Shown here: piece by piece, positions 34,801-47,041 of the stretch | Layout of the letters: each line of letters begins with the position of its first letter | How positions within the stretch are numbered: the first letter of the stretch is position 1 | Assembly: GCF_043641665.1 (NCBI RefSeq) | Contig: NC_092194.1 | Span: 1,552,116 to 1,616,115, forward strand | Direction: 5' to 3' | Source: Enoplosus armatus | Lineage: Eukaryota > Chordata > Actinopteri > Centrarchiformes > Enoplosidae | DNA: 64,000 bases | Made by a program: the position numbers and the translations under genes | Notes under the pieces: model-generated | The model's database searches: none | Seen by the model: only the letters and a program-made list of their open reading frames with translations | What the model was told of the DNA's origin: nothing

Positions 34801-36255
34801 CCTTTTTTGGTGGCTTCTCATCTTGCGGCGCAATCTCGGGAACCCGCCGGCCATCGGTTCGCTGGTTGGCGGGTGAGCGAGGGCCGCTAGTGTTGCCAAA
34901 ACGCTAGTCTGAACGGCGTAAGGGACGACTCAGAGTAAAGGCGAACTGTGAAAATGTCTATCACCTGTTTCTTGCCCCTTTGGAAATAGTTGTGTTCCCA
35001 TGTATTAGCAATTGCTTTGGTCAGTGCAATACTGCCACAACTTATAGAACCGATGATCAACAGGTTGGCTCTCCCTCTCTTCTCCTAACAGAAAGAGCAA
35101 ACATTCATTTTGAGCTCAAGCACATCTTGTACCCTTCGTTTACACGTGTACATGTCAAAAACCCAGAGAGGCTCATCTTTCTGACCCAGCATTCTCTATG
35201 TCCATCAAACGTCCCCATTAAGTAACACACTTGATGAGAAAGATTACAAGATTGGGATTGAACATGTGATTTGAGGGAGTATCATATCATCAAATGCTGA
35301 GATTATGGAAATAAGAGTTCCCCATCCAGCGGCAGGGAACCCCCTCTTTGATACTTTCTACGAAAAAGCTGTCACTTTACAGCTGATGTCAGGGCCGGTG
35401 ATGGTGGGGGGGGGGGGGGTGCTGGGTCAATGTGCTCGATTGTGTTAATTTCCTTGATCTCAGTGTGCTTCGCCACTTATAGCTCCATTACCGCTAAGAG
35501 GGTCCTAGAGGCCCTCAGGAGCTCAAGTCTAATCAAACTACCTCTTGGAGCTGTCGGTTAAAGGCTTGATTCATGCTCTCTCCTGGCGTATCACTGCTGA
35601 ACATGTATGGAGACTTACCATTATGTTATTATAATGTCGTGGCTTGATTATGTGGGGTATTTTAAGATGTCCACAGCTTGTTAAGGAATTGAAAACTGCC
35701 TTTCATAGGTAGTTAGGCAGGCAGGTAGGTAGGCACTGGAGGTTTAATGTACTCTAAAATAGCTGTTATACCGCTTATAGAAATAGCAGCGGTGTAGAAT
35801 GGGCTCTCACTTCCTCACACAGACACACAGCAGGTCTAGCTGACCAAACAAAACTCGGCAGCAGTTGCACTTATCACTTTCCTACTGTGATAAGCATCTG
35901 CAACATCTCTTAAAAGCCCTTGCATAACCTGTCTGAAGACGCTATGTGCCCGTCTACAACCACGTAACAGCTGCGCGTGTCTTGCCTCCACCAGATGAAG
36001 TCTTCGTCATGGGAAAATGAACAATCCGGATTGTCAGAAGCATTGTCCTTGGGCTCTGAAAGGTCCTGAAGACAGGTTAGCCGGTTTTTTGGTCAACACG
36101 CAAAAAGTGAAATGGGTTCGAATTGATCCTACAGCCAACATAAAGACTGCATGTTAACGTAATGATGTTGACTTCTGAAGCACAGTTGCTTAAGATACTT
36201 GGGATGTTTCCATTTTAGTCTCAGTGTTTAAAGGGCTTTTGGCCTGTAAAAACCT
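34801..36255. other. Noncoding stretch, partly CNE-like
   Basis: It has a G tract at 35,405-35,419. The part 35,425-35,700 contains TTGTGTTAATTTCCTTGATC, AGTCTAATCAAACTACC and CTTACCATTATGTTATTA and is free of repeats. It is a plausible regulatory block. A GCAGGTAGGTAGGC run lies near 35,720. No exon is seen. Confidence 0.4.
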
Positions 36256-36780
36256 TCATCCAGTGGTTGTTGAACCTTTTTTTTTCCCCGTGTTCCCCTT
36301 CGGAAAAAACGCACCGCAGGGAGCGCTTTGGAGGCGTAGCGTTTTTGTTTTCTTTTTCAGCTGAGACGCTTTAGTCGCAATGATACTGCATATACGGAAG
36401 TATGTGTCGCAAGTGGGCTGCCTAATTTCGCAGACGGTATGTGTTATCAACAAATACAAATGTCCAACACAAAGGGCGAGGAAAGCTGGATAAAATGACG
36501 TTTTACCCAAAGCTGAACATTTTTCAACTCCATCCCCATCGTGTCTATGCTCCCCTGGGAGCAAGTGATGTAAATTGGACTGTATATCCCTTTTTGCTAC
36601 AAGGCAACAAACTGCTGAACAATACATGCCGATGGTTCGGTCGGTCAGAGGCTTCCTCTGTACTGAGCCTGCAAATGAGATTCTTCTGAGACTCGTGCAT
36701 TTCTTTATTGTGCAATTAAGTGACAATACAAGTGCAAAACAATACAAAACATGGCGTCGGAAGACAGGACAGAAGAGGTA
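36256..36780 (-). other. Unrecognised 163-codon open frame, probably not a gene
   Basis: The minus frame from 36,747 to 36,256 is open for 163 codons, long for this window, but shows no domain, signal peptide or repeated motif. The plus strand at 36,260 begins CAGTGGTTGTTGAACC, which resembles a hAT transposon end. The frame may therefore lie within a decayed nonautonomous element. No splice sites or homology can be claimed. Confidence 0.25.
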
Positions 36781-38599
36781 ACACCATCACAAAGTCACCA
36801 AACGTAATCGAAACACAAACTGCGCGAACGCACGATACCGACTTTGGATCTAACTTGGTGAGGATTGGGCGGATGGAAGCGAGGTAGACACAGGTAGATA
36901 GGGTGGGTGAGTTTTATGAAACAAAGGAAAGGGGGGGGGACAGGTGAAACCAGTCCTAGGTGTAACGCGTCGAGGATGCTGAGATGGTGGAGGAGGAGGC
37001 AGCGTGGGAACCAGCTCCACATATTTCCTTGCGGGAACAAAGCGCAACAAGTGATGAGTGTGTGTCTGACAGCAGTGATGTGTCCCTCGTTAAACTGTAG
37101 TGGTAGCCAGGAAAGAAAGGCCAAAATGTTGAAATCCTTGAAATCCTCCAAGAAACAAAAAAAAAACATGAAAGGAGTTAAATTAAAAAAAATATGTTTT
37201 TTTGGTATCAGATTCCACATGAGAAATAAGGACGAATCAGCCCTCACTGATCAGGAAGACCTGAGACTGGAAAAAAGAACTTAACAGTGACGACGGAAAA
37301 GGCCCCATTTTGCATTCTACCTAAGCCGTTGGTCGTTTTTTACTTTGGTTTTTAATATCTCACTCTGTTTAGAGTGGGAAGCCTGGACGCAAATGAGAAT
37401 TTTTTTTACTCTCGGATGGGGATTTTCTTTGGATCACAACCACGCGCAGCCTCACCCGGCTTCCCGCGTGGAGAAGGATGCAGACTCCAGACAGTGCACA
37501 TGGTCCCACCTAAGAGAGGATAGGATCTCCTCAGCCCGTCTTGACCATTTTCACAGATTGAAACATCATTTTGATATTTTGAAAATGTGCAAAATTATGG
37601 CAGTCGGCTTTCCTGATCATCCCCTGCTTTTATGTCATGTTTGCTTATCAGAAACATTTCACCTAAAGCCTGTCTTAGACAGTGGTGGGACCATGGAAAG
37701 ACGTGTTACCCGCACATCACACTATAAAAGGTCCGGAGACATGATATAGAGATATTGTGGACTCAACAGTCTGCTCTCTCGGTTGTATTTTACTCTTCCA
37801 CTCCGGACTGCAGCCGCAACATCCAGGACATTTTGTCCCCGGGCCCCCACTGCAGGGTGCGCGAGCAGTGGCGCGACAGCTCCCCGAAAGCATAGACATG
37901 TAAGAACCAAGTGCGGAGATGGGTCCGGCTATGCGAGACTACCCCAAAAAGTGAAGCCAAACATCTCGATCGCTCCCTGGTAAGCTGGCTGTTGAAGCTT
38001 AAGAAGCTTTTGATTTCGATGATACGCGGCAGAGGTGTTTGTGAGCGGAGGGCGCATTTCACATGCCGATATCGCCGTCGACCGCGTTCATTTAATTGTG
38101 GGACGCCGAAACTGCGATCAAGATTGATATTTAAGATTAATCGCGCAGTCTACAGGCGCGGCCGATTTGTCAGCCTAAGTTGCACGAGCAGGCGTTTAAC
38201 AAATGAACCTAATTTCTACATCATCTGGAGCTACTCTGAAAAAGGGCATCTTTAAAGTGTTACATCAGTTAAATCATGATATGCGTATATGGCTTCGGTA
38301 TCATTGGGCATGAGGTTGATCCATTGACGCCGTCTGAACTTCTGTAGTTCTGTTACCACCGCGGCGAGAAGTAAGAAAACCTCGAAGAAAGAAGCAAACA
38401 AACCTTAAAAACACGCCTGAAACGGTACGTCCTCAACCGGAGTTCACGAAGTTCAGTCTACCAGCTAAATGAACTCGTACCTTTCCCCAGAATTCAATTA
38501 TTGTGTGACTTCGACTGCACCCGCATCATTGTGGTTTGTCAAGTCGAAGGTCAATCATCAATCGTTGCCGGTCAACAGATGTTTACCAGTCCCCCGAGG
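36781..38599. other. Noncoding stretch, no gene seen
   Basis: It is mostly unique sequence with A-rich runs near 37,158-37,168 and 37,183-37,192. Several overlapping frames of 60-150 codons exist on both strands without any domain. Nothing supports an exon. Confidence 0.4.
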
Positions 38600-38830
38600 G
38601 CCACTGGCGGACGTCACTTTATCTCTCTCTGTTTCCCTCGACCCCATATCCCTCATTCTCTTTATCACTCAATCATCCTTCCTTCCTCCCTTCTTTCTTT
38701 TTTTCTCTCCTCTCATCCTTCAATTTCTCATCCCTTCTTCCATCCATCTCTTTCATCCATTCATCCCTCCCTCACTCCACCTGTTTCTCCCTCCCTCTAT
38801 CTCTCTTCCCTCCCCTCCTGTTCCCTGACT
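38600..38830. repeat. Long pyrimidine-rich tract
   Basis: About 230 bases are nearly all C and T on the plus strand, with TCCCT, TCATCC and CTTTCTTTT variants. Three overlapping plus frames of 100-119 codons arise from this composition and are Ser/Pro/Leu-rich artefacts. Confidence 0.85.
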
Positions 38831-38849
38831 TTCAGAGAACATAAGCCGG

Positions 38850-39140
38850 CTTAGAGGGGGGAGAGGCGAGAAATCAATAAGGCATGATTTATTGATCACT
38901 AAAAATGATGGCACTCATTAGCCCCCCAAAGGGACCTCAGCGTTAAGCAGATGACAAAATGTCACCCGTCCTCGCCCCACCCCGCCCAGCCACCCCTCCC
39001 AACAAAAAGAATGATCACTGGCCACCACCAAGCACCCCTCCCTCCTCTTCCCTCCTCTATCTGGGATGCAGGGCAGAAAGATGCAGGCCTGGCAGTTAGA
39101 TGTACAGATTGCAGTCACTCTGTTCAGATTTCACTGGTAT
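38850..39140. promoter_or_regulatory. Candidate conserved noncoding block
   Basis: It contains GAAATCAATAAGGCATG (38,869-38,885), ATTTATTGATCAC (38,887-38,899), CTCATTAGCCCC and GTTAGATGTACAG, with only a C-rich middle interrupting. No coding signal. The role is inferred. Confidence 0.35.
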
Positions 39141-39249
39141 CTACAAGCATGTTTTCCTTTTTCTTTCTTTCTTTTTTTGTTGCACAACTTACCTGGAGAG
39201 TTCAAGATCTGGGGAGTGATCACGAGAAACAGATAAAAAAAAAGGGGCT

Positions 39250-40144
39250 CGGCACGAAAGAGTGAGAAGTTCGGCGATCCTCGAGGACCTTTGTATAGAA
39301 TTCAAAAAATAAGCCGTGAAAAGCCATCTGTGGAGGTTTGGTGTCCGACTGTTAGGGGAGTCTGTTGTCCTTAAGGGAAGCACATGATACACATGGGGTA
39401 CAATACTTTTCTCATCAGGACTGGGAGGGGATCATATATTCCAGCATGCCAAACGGTATCTGAAGATGTCCTGGGAGGAAGCAATTGTAGAGGTAAAGGA
39501 TGTCAAGGCTGGATGGATGGATTTTCCTTTGTGCTGTGAAGAGCAGGTTTTCGCACCAAATATGACTCGTGCAAGGCATGCAACATAACATAACCAAAAT
39601 GCCAACGCCTTGCTGGTGGTCCCTGAAGGCTGCAACGTTCTCAGCGCCCCAAGAAAGTCCTCCGACAATCTCACAAGTCCTTTGTCTGAAGCGGAGCTGC
39701 CCACAGAACGATGATCTCCTCTGGAGAGCGTGAATGTTCTCAGTAAATTCAATGGAAAATTAGCATAAATTTGATATGTTTTGTGGGACTGCTGACCTGG
39801 TGGTGGTAGAAGATAAGTTAAGGACCATGGCTATCCACAGTAAATGTCATTGAAGTGCAGCCCTTAAGTTTCCTAGATAACTTGTCATTGTCCAAAGAGT
39901 TGGTCAAGGGGAAATCACCATCACCAGGATTTTTTGGGGGGTTTGTTGAGACCAAAGTGCTGGCAGACAAACCAAAATCACTGCAGAGGCTGATGGTTTT
40001 CTTGGCAATTGCCAACTTTGCTTGAGACAACTCTACAAACGTCTTCTTTGCCGTTTTTTGGAGACTCTGAAGTGGAAAGCTCACTGCTGGACAGCAGATC
40101 GTCGGCAGCAAACACGAAACATCGTCCACATACGCACAAACCAA
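39250..40144 (-). other. Unassigned repeat-poor segment with long minus frames
   Basis: About 890 bases are free of microsatellites. Minus frames of 108 codons (40,144-39,818) and 106 codons (39,752-39,432) lie in different frames, so a coding relic would need a shift between them. The composition looks more protein-like (mixed residues, no runs) than most of the window, but I recognise no domain. It could be a decayed transposon or retrocopy. Confidence 0.25.
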
Positions 40145-40177
40145 TGTGTGTGAGTGTGCATGTTCAGGGTATTTAGG

Positions 40178-40230
40178 GTGTGTGTGTGTGTGTGTGTGTG
40201 GGCGGGGGGGGGGGGGGGGGGGGGGGGGGG
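40178..40230. repeat. (GT)n joined to poly-G (27 bases)
   Basis: About eleven GT units pass through GGC into an uninterrupted run of 27 G. On the other strand this is poly-C 5' of (AC)n. Confidence 0.95.
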
Positions 40231-40639
40231 CGTCTAACTAGATCAAATGTGTTTTTAATTAATTCAAGACACTGCAGTGAAACTTTGCTTTCACAAACCA
40301 GAGGGGTCACCAGCGCCCACCATCACATAACTAGGCCCATCTTTACGCCTCATGTTCCCACAGTGATTTTCAAAACCTGGCGCTGTGCACGCACTCACAG
40401 CTCTGCAGTGCAGACTGGGGCACGTTTCTGCTTGCTCATGAGGAATATCATGCGCTCTCTCAATACTACTAACTGCAAACAAGTCGTCCACCGTCATTTA
40501 CTGCTGAAATGTTGAAAACAAACAACAGGCAAGTCTGTGTGTGATTTTCGAATTTGTTGAGGGTCAACTGGTTTTTCACTGAGCCAGGATCAGACGAAAC
40601 AACAGTTTTTGCGCTTCGAGCTCGTCACTGTGTCGGATT
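40231..40639. other. Noncoding stretch, no gene seen
   Basis: It is unique-looking sequence. The 111-codon frame across it starts inside the microsatellite and is dismissed. Confidence 0.45.
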
Positions 40640-40745
40640 CAGGCGGTGATGACGCTGGCCGCTATTGCAAGGTGCTGGCGTGACCATCAGGTGCGATTTG
40701 GGGTTCAGTGTCTTGCCCAAGAACCCACCTCCCATGGGAGGCAAT
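40640..40745 (+). repeat. Fish interspersed repeat (family B), copy 2 (partial)
   Basis: GCAAGGTGCTGGCGTGACCA (40,667-40,686) followed by GATTTGGGGTTCAGTGTCTT and GCCCAAGAACCC is the 3' part of the repeat at 32,508-32,645. The pattern GCTGGC, CCATC, GCGA and TTG is shared by both copies. Confidence 0.65.
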
Positions 40746-41047
40746 GACCAATGACAAATGTGGATGTCTGAGTTAAAGTCTATAGTATAGTTGAAGTAAA
40801 TGGTTTCCAATTCACACTATTTCTCAATTTTGGGTGGCTTTTGTACAGTTGACCTCCCGGAACTGTGACTCTGAAGTGTGGTTTTAAGCTACTTTAGGCT
40901 GGCGTCCGCAAGTCTTCACATATCACAACAAGGCAAGACCAGTCAAGCTTTACGCTGTGACTTTGGTAGCTGTCCTTCGTCATGGGCTTTGATGAGCTTG
41001 TAGTGTGTGTTTGTGCATTTCAGCGCGCACACCTTAAGTAGTTTTTT

Positions 41048-41098
41048 AAGCAGTGGGGTGGCGGTGGAGTTTCTCTCTCCACCGCCACCCCACTGCTT
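41048..41098. repeat. Perfect inverted repeat, 22-bp arms, 7-base loop
   Basis: The left arm 41,048-41,069 (starting AAGCAGTGGGGTGG) and right arm 41,077-41,098 (ending CCACCCCACTGCTT) are exact reverse complements around the loop TTTCTCT. The stem is GC-rich and would be very stable. It is not at the end of any element I can recognise. Confidence 0.95.
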
Positions 41099-41298
41099 GC
41101 TGGACAATCCCTCATGTCCGACTGTTTGCGTGTGTGTGTGTGTGTCATTGGGCGGAAGGGAGGGGCTCGGGCAGGGCCCCAGGAGGGGGTGACTGGACGC
41201 TTCATCACCCGATGGCCAACCTCTCACAATGATGCATGAAGCTCAGCGGGATGCGGTGCATGGGCCTCTGAGGCCAAAAAACGCCACAGATACACACA

Positions 41299-41341
<43 letters not shown>

Positions 41342-43143
41342 CTAAGGCATAATGGGTACTTCATCCAGTGTCACATCCCCGAGTATTGGGGGTTGGACTA
41401 GGGGGCAGGAGTGCAGGTTAACAGAAGAGGTAAGACACATGTTGAACACAGCACACACCATTCAGATGAATACAATGAAAGGAATGAGGTCATGCTGCTA
41501 CGTCTGCTATGGCTTTCTGTCATAAATTATCTATTAATCTTTTGGTAAACTGTCACGTGTTTCCCTTTGCTGTTAGGTGGACACATTGCGCCTTCTCATT
41601 TATTATCTAATCATCTGCTCATCGCAGTGCACAGGCCCCTGAGTCATATACATGGGTGAGTAGATAATAGCGGATAATAATAATAATAATAATAATAGTC
41701 AGTCAGAGCGGTGACACCCATCACGGGTGGAGAGACAAAGGAGGAAGACTCGGCTCGAGACGCGCCACCGCCGCAAGAGGGAAGAAAAGACTGGACGCTG
41801 TTAGAGATTTGTTTTGGTTACACTGTGCTGCCTTGTGACCTTGAACCAACTGCTTAGCACTTACAATGGACTCTAAATGCTCAGGTGCAGGTACCGCGGA
41901 TATTGATAGGACACCTCTCTGGTGTCACTCAAGACAAAATGTCAAGGGCACACAATATATATGTCTCATTCTATGGAATTTACTGAGTACGCAGGTTCCC
42001 AGGGGGGGTTGAACCTTTTAAATGTAATGTTTTTATAAGCCTTTTTATATAAGACTTGGCTTGGACCATCATCAGGCCACAATTTCCATTTTTACACAAC
42101 ACGAATATCTAAATTTATTGGGCAGATTGACATGACTCACGGACCACATTCAAGCTCCCCAGAGGACAAAAAAAGTCCAAGTCATCAAGTCCAAGTAATT
42201 GCAGTACTTGGACTGCACGTGGAGGACCTGGTCAGCTAAATATGCTGTTGGGAAAGCGAGAGGCAGCAGCATCGGTCTCCTCCCAGAGAGCCGGGCATCG
42301 CTGGGCATGTTTCACCCACATGGATAGCGGCCTCGCATTGCGGTCACGTCCGTTCCCTTTCGTTCGTAGACTTATCGAAGATGTTTAATGAAGACTTTAA
42401 AGTTCACTGCTAGGCGAGACCGTTTTAAAAAAACGCTGCAGAGAAAAAAGTTGCGGCGGCGTAAAACTCCCCCGTCTCAGCTGGAATCAAGCCGGCTGAC
42501 GGCGTTGCTGTGACCGAGCTTGTCAGGTGAGAGAAAACTGTTTATTTAGGTTTATTGTTATTGTGCGGTTTGCGTCAATATGCTTTGGAAAAGTTGTAGC
42601 GTGTCGGGGCATGCCAGTAAAGCCACCTGAATGTGTGTCTGGATGGCTGGACGCTAAGTTGCTATCCCTTAAGTATTCCTCTCGTAAACCGCGGCGCTCT
42701 CGGGGAGAGATGAATGCTTTCAAGAGAAAGTAAATTCTTCATTTCCACCACTGGGAACACCGAGGAAGAGAGAGTTGACACAGTAAACGCCGTATTGGTG
42801 AAATTTCGCAAACGATGCTCTGACGTCCCATTCCCCTGAAGGCAGCACGGAGCCACGAAGCAGTCACTGCTGTGGAAACGGTGCGCAGAGAGCGCACGGT
42901 AGCTTGGCTCAGAGGCCTCTGAACGCTTTGGAATGGCAAATCGTGGCGAGCGCTCCATCTGCCCGCCATTCGCCGTGCCTCTTCAAATAAACGCTGGGAA
43001 TGAGGAATTTCCACTGCTTCCCACTGCTTTCGTTGATTGGCCAAACAGTAAAAAATAAGAAGGGGGAAAAACTTCTCTGGCTCGCATTGTCTGGTTTATG
43101 TGAGCTCTGGAGATGCTTAGTCCTAATTATATCATATCTTAAT

Positions 43144-43144
<1 letters not shown>
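41099..43144. other. Noncoding stretch with (CA)n and (AAT)n
   Basis: (CA)n spans about 41,291-41,339 and (AAT)n about 41,676-41,698. A 10-bp inverted repeat on AGTCCAAGTA lies at 42,188-42,214. The rest is unique-looking. No exon is supported. Confidence 0.5.
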
Positions 43145-43174
<30 letters not shown>

Positions 43175-43190
43175 TGTGTGTGTGTGTGCT
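43145..43190. repeat. (GT)n microsatellite with GCGC interruption
   Basis: (GT)n at about 43,145-43,168, then GCGCGC, then (TG)n to about 43,189. Confidence 0.95.
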
Positions 43191-45281
43191 GTGGCGTTCA
43201 CTTGCACATGCAGCAGGAATGTTACAAGCCAAAGGGAAGTGGTTTTAAACCGTTTGATATCCAGAGGCCAGCACTGGTGAAAGCTTTATTAGTCCATTTA
43301 CCTTTAGCGAAGTTTATAACCATCACCGCCATGGATACGAGCCTCCGCGGTTTTCATGAAATTAAACATCCTCCGTGCCAAAGAGCTTCTTGACGAAATC
43401 AGAAAAAAATAGATATATTTTCATCTACAAAAAAAAAAAAAATTGAGAGTATCACATTGCTGGGAGGTGTGAGGGAGACAGAGTGGAAAAAGAGAATTTG
43501 TTTTTGGCCAAATGGTCAACAGACGGAGTGCTGAAGGCCTTGATGTTCCTCTCACATGGTGTTAAACGCCGCCTCTGGAATGCCAAACTGGTCACTTCAA
43601 CTCCAACTGAAGACAACACACAAATGAATGATTCAGCCCGGATGAAAAGCTGCCGCAACTTTTGAGAAATGTGGGCCATTGTCCTTGTTTTGTTTGACTC
43701 AGTTCGCTTCGGGGGGGCAAAAAAAAAACAAACAGGAAAGTGGTTTGTGTGTAACTTTTTTTTTGCCGATTGCTCCATCGTGCAGGCTTCGTTTGAACAT
43801 CAGAGCATGCCTGCGCAATAAGGACTGGTAGTTGCTGCAGGAATGCGTCCTGGCTTCCACGGGTTTGCGCCATACGTCAATCCCTGCAACGCGCTACATA
43901 GGTAGCGTGCCATTGAACGCGATTTTCCAGAGCTTTCAACCGCATCACGTGGCCTTCGTCGGCATATTGAGCGCTCAGTTGTGATGGAGTTGGCTCAGTT
44001 GTCGTATTGGGATGAACGGACCTTTGGTCACACAATAACGGGTGGACGTGCATGGGGGGGGGGGGACAGCTGCCGCCTACTTTTTCTCCCTCCTCGGTTT
44101 TCTGTTGCTTGATGAGTCGGCATCGATGAACCGCTTCCGGTCCCTTCCCTGCTTCGGGGGTGATGATGAGATGCACAGTAGGCTTATTTCACTGTAGTGA
44201 GCAGGGGGGCCTATCTGCCATAACTTTCAGCTAGTTGCTGCATTTGAAAACAGCTCATTTTAATGTAATTGCCACTATCCGTTGACTTCATTGCAAACCT
44301 GACCTGACCTGATCCGAGACCTGACACGTGCAGTTACCGGCCACATTCAACAGCAGGTGGCCACTTGCACGACCCCTCAAGCACATTCAGTTACGATAGA
44401 CGCGCCCGGTGTGCCGTTGTGAATACCCGCTAAACCGCGACCAAACGTGGATTAATCCAACGGAAAAAAAGTCCCCAATTTGCTCACCAGCGATGTTTGC
44501 CGAACCGCTATGAACTGCTCTTTTTTTCTGTGACTCATTTCGAAAGATTTATGTCGTCAGTAAGGAACCAATGGGCTTTGGGAGCTGAGAGCCACAGTGA
44601 GAAACAGACTAACACATTGTTGGTGGTTTTTGGTCTTTTCACGGGATATTTTGACAGTAAGAAAAAAGCCTTATCCTTTAAAACTGACTTTTTGACTCAA
44701 TGGATTCTGTAAAATGGACCAAATAGACCAAAGAAAAAGCTCTTTGGCTCTTTTTTTTCCTTCACCCTTCCCGTCGCCCACATTCTTGTAAGGCAGGAGC
44801 TTGTCTTGAGCGGGGGGGGGGGGGCAGAAACAGGACTGGAAAAGAAAAGAAGCAGCAAGAGGCGGCGGGCAGGTGGAGAAGAAAGGCTGTGATGTAGTTT
44901 GTTGTATACCCGGCCCGGTACGCCGCTACCACACACGCACATTAGCATAAAGCAGCTTTGCATATGATCTGAGCACTTTCCAAAACGCTAGAGACGACAG
45001 AGAGAGAGAGAGAGAGAGGGAGGGAGGGAGGGAAGAAAATAAAGCTCCTGCTATTTTGCAAGCCTGAGACGATCACATGCTGTCAACAGCACCCAACACA
45101 CGAACCCCCCCCCCCCTGCCCTGGATCGGCTTATAATCCCCCTCAACACACACAGAGCAGATACTTCAGGTGCTCTCAGTCTGGGGGCTTTTTTTTTTTT
45201 TTTCCTGGTTTGGTCCAGGTAGGAAACAGCCCCTTTTCCTGTTTCAACTCTGGCTGGCTCGCGCCCCTGTCCCGGCCTCAA
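43191..45281. other. Noncoding stretch, no gene seen
   Basis: It holds poly-A near 43,429-43,442, a G tract near 44,054-44,066, CCTGA units near 44,299-44,313, a G tract at 44,812-44,824, (GA)n with GGGA units at 45,000-45,033, and a T tract at 45,189-45,203. The part 43,240-43,390 is A/T-balanced and could be regulatory. The 173-codon minus frame crosses poly-Gly and poly-Lys runs and is dismissed. Confidence 0.45.
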
Positions 45282-45307
45282 CCCCCCCCCCCCCCCCCCC
45301 CCCCCCC
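45282..45307. repeat. Poly-C tract, 26 bases
   Basis: An uninterrupted run of 26 C, among the longest homopolymers here. Confidence 0.95.
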
Positions 45308-45869
45308 TCCCCCTCCAGCACGTTTTTTTCTTTTTCGGTTGGACTTGAATGTCGACTCGGGGGCCAGGCCTCACCACCACAACATCAGCACATCGGATCT
45401 CACAAACCCCCTGACGCATGCCGAAGGTCCGGCGTGGTTTTCCAGCCCGTCCCAGGGTGGCGCCGCTTTTCCCCTCCGCCTTACCCTCCGTCCCCTCAAC
45501 CCCCGCGGAGGAGCTCTTGTCCTCGCGGAGGTGGGACAGGGACAGACAGGTTCCCACCTGTCCCGTCCTCATTCTTTTGTTTTGAGGGGTTCTAAAACTT
45601 CAAATTGACCATGAAAGATGAGTGAAGGCCCATTTAAGAGGGATAAATTAGGGGTGGATTTCATGCTATTTGGTGGGTTCTTAAGGGCTTTTAACCCTTC
45701 CAAAGCCCCTAAACCCTTCAGATAATCCATAAAAAAAAAATACCCTAATTAGGCTACATCACTATTAATGTTTCTTTTTTTTACATTTTAAGGTAGAAAA
45801 GCAAGGGAGGAGGCTGTTATAACGGTATATTAATGCCCCGGGATTCACATGCAGATATACTAACACAAA

Positions 45870-45901
<32 letters not shown>

Positions 45902-46822
45902 CTCAGAGACTTGGAGCTGCTCTTAGCTCATTAATGTAAACATGCTACTAAGCACAGGTTTCTGCAGAGCTGCACCACTGACTCCCACAATCTACCGGGA
46001 GACAGGCCAACATGTCTGCCTGTTCCGCAGCTCTTTATCCTCCGCTCGCTCTCTTTCTCTTTGCCTGTCTATGTCTCTCGCCCATGCCAACCCCCCGCGC
46101 CCCCGCCCCCCCCCCCACGGAACTTTACACCGCGACACTAAATAATAACCGGCCATACGCCATCGACTCTTTACAGCCGCGCAACTTTCACCTCGAGTGA
46201 TTTTTAAAGGTGGCGAGGCCCGTGGCTGAGATGGGGGAGTGTGCCGTGCTGTGTGTTGACAGTTTGTCGCGTCGCGTCGCGTCCAGGGGACAAATGGAGG
46301 GATTGAGTGCAGTGCGTTGCGGCCTGTTAACTCGCAGTAGATACGGAAATATTGATAAAACGGGTAAAAGGGTCGCAATTGCTCCGGCCAGTGGGAAAAA
46401 AAAAAGAAGGCGTTTGGCTTCGTAATTACAGGCCTTTTTGATGCCGTCGGTAGGGGAAAACTTTCTAGGTGGGGTCCCTTCTGTCATGCCGTGTCTGACT
46501 GGGATCGATGAACCCGTCTCGCCACTCGCGTCGGACTATCGGTTACCGGGTAATCCCCGGTTGTTCGTACTCAGGCGGGTTTTCGAAGCGGATTTGGAAA
46601 CGTGGCGTGGAGGAGTTGATGGAGGAGGACTAATCTAATGGCCACTTACCGATTTTGCCTTTCACGTGTGTTTATCTGTTTCTTCCACTTCTTCCCTCCC
46701 GTTTTTTTTTTTTCCCTCTCCTCCTGCGCTGCTGTTTGATTTTCGTTCGAGTGCCCCCTCCCAGCCACCTTCCTCTTATTCCCCATGGCACGCTAATCAG
46801 GTATTTTTGTCACAAAGTACAA

Positions 46823-46823
<1 letters not shown>
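45308..46823. other. Noncoding stretch with (GT)n
   Basis: (GT)n spans about 45,872-45,901. A GTCGC pentamer occurs about three times near 46,266-46,282. A C-rich run lies at 46,104-46,119. No exon is seen. Confidence 0.45.
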
Positions 46824-46871
<48 letters not shown>

Positions 46872-46993
46872 GGGCCAGGTTGACTGACAGACGGCCTCTG
46901 TAATAGCAGGTGTTGCCACGGCGATGTGGAACAGCTTGCCTTCCCTTACCCAACTTTAGCTTTGCTCTCTGGAGGCCAACATTAAGACAGCAG

Positions 46994-47040
<47 letters not shown>
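46824..47040. repeat. Long (TG)n facing long (CA)n
   Basis: (TG)n of about 24 units (46,824-46,871) and (CA)n of about 23 units (46,995-47,040) are exact inverted arms around 123 bases of unique sequence. A stem of about 45 bp is possible in single-stranded DNA or RNA. Confidence 0.95.

Positions 47041-47041
<1 letters not shown>

Noticed and set aside
45051..45572. 173-codon minus frame and overlapping 141- and 132-codon plus frames
   Set aside because: All depend on the 26-base C tract and T/A tracts. Overlapping long frames on both strands reflect composition, not coding.
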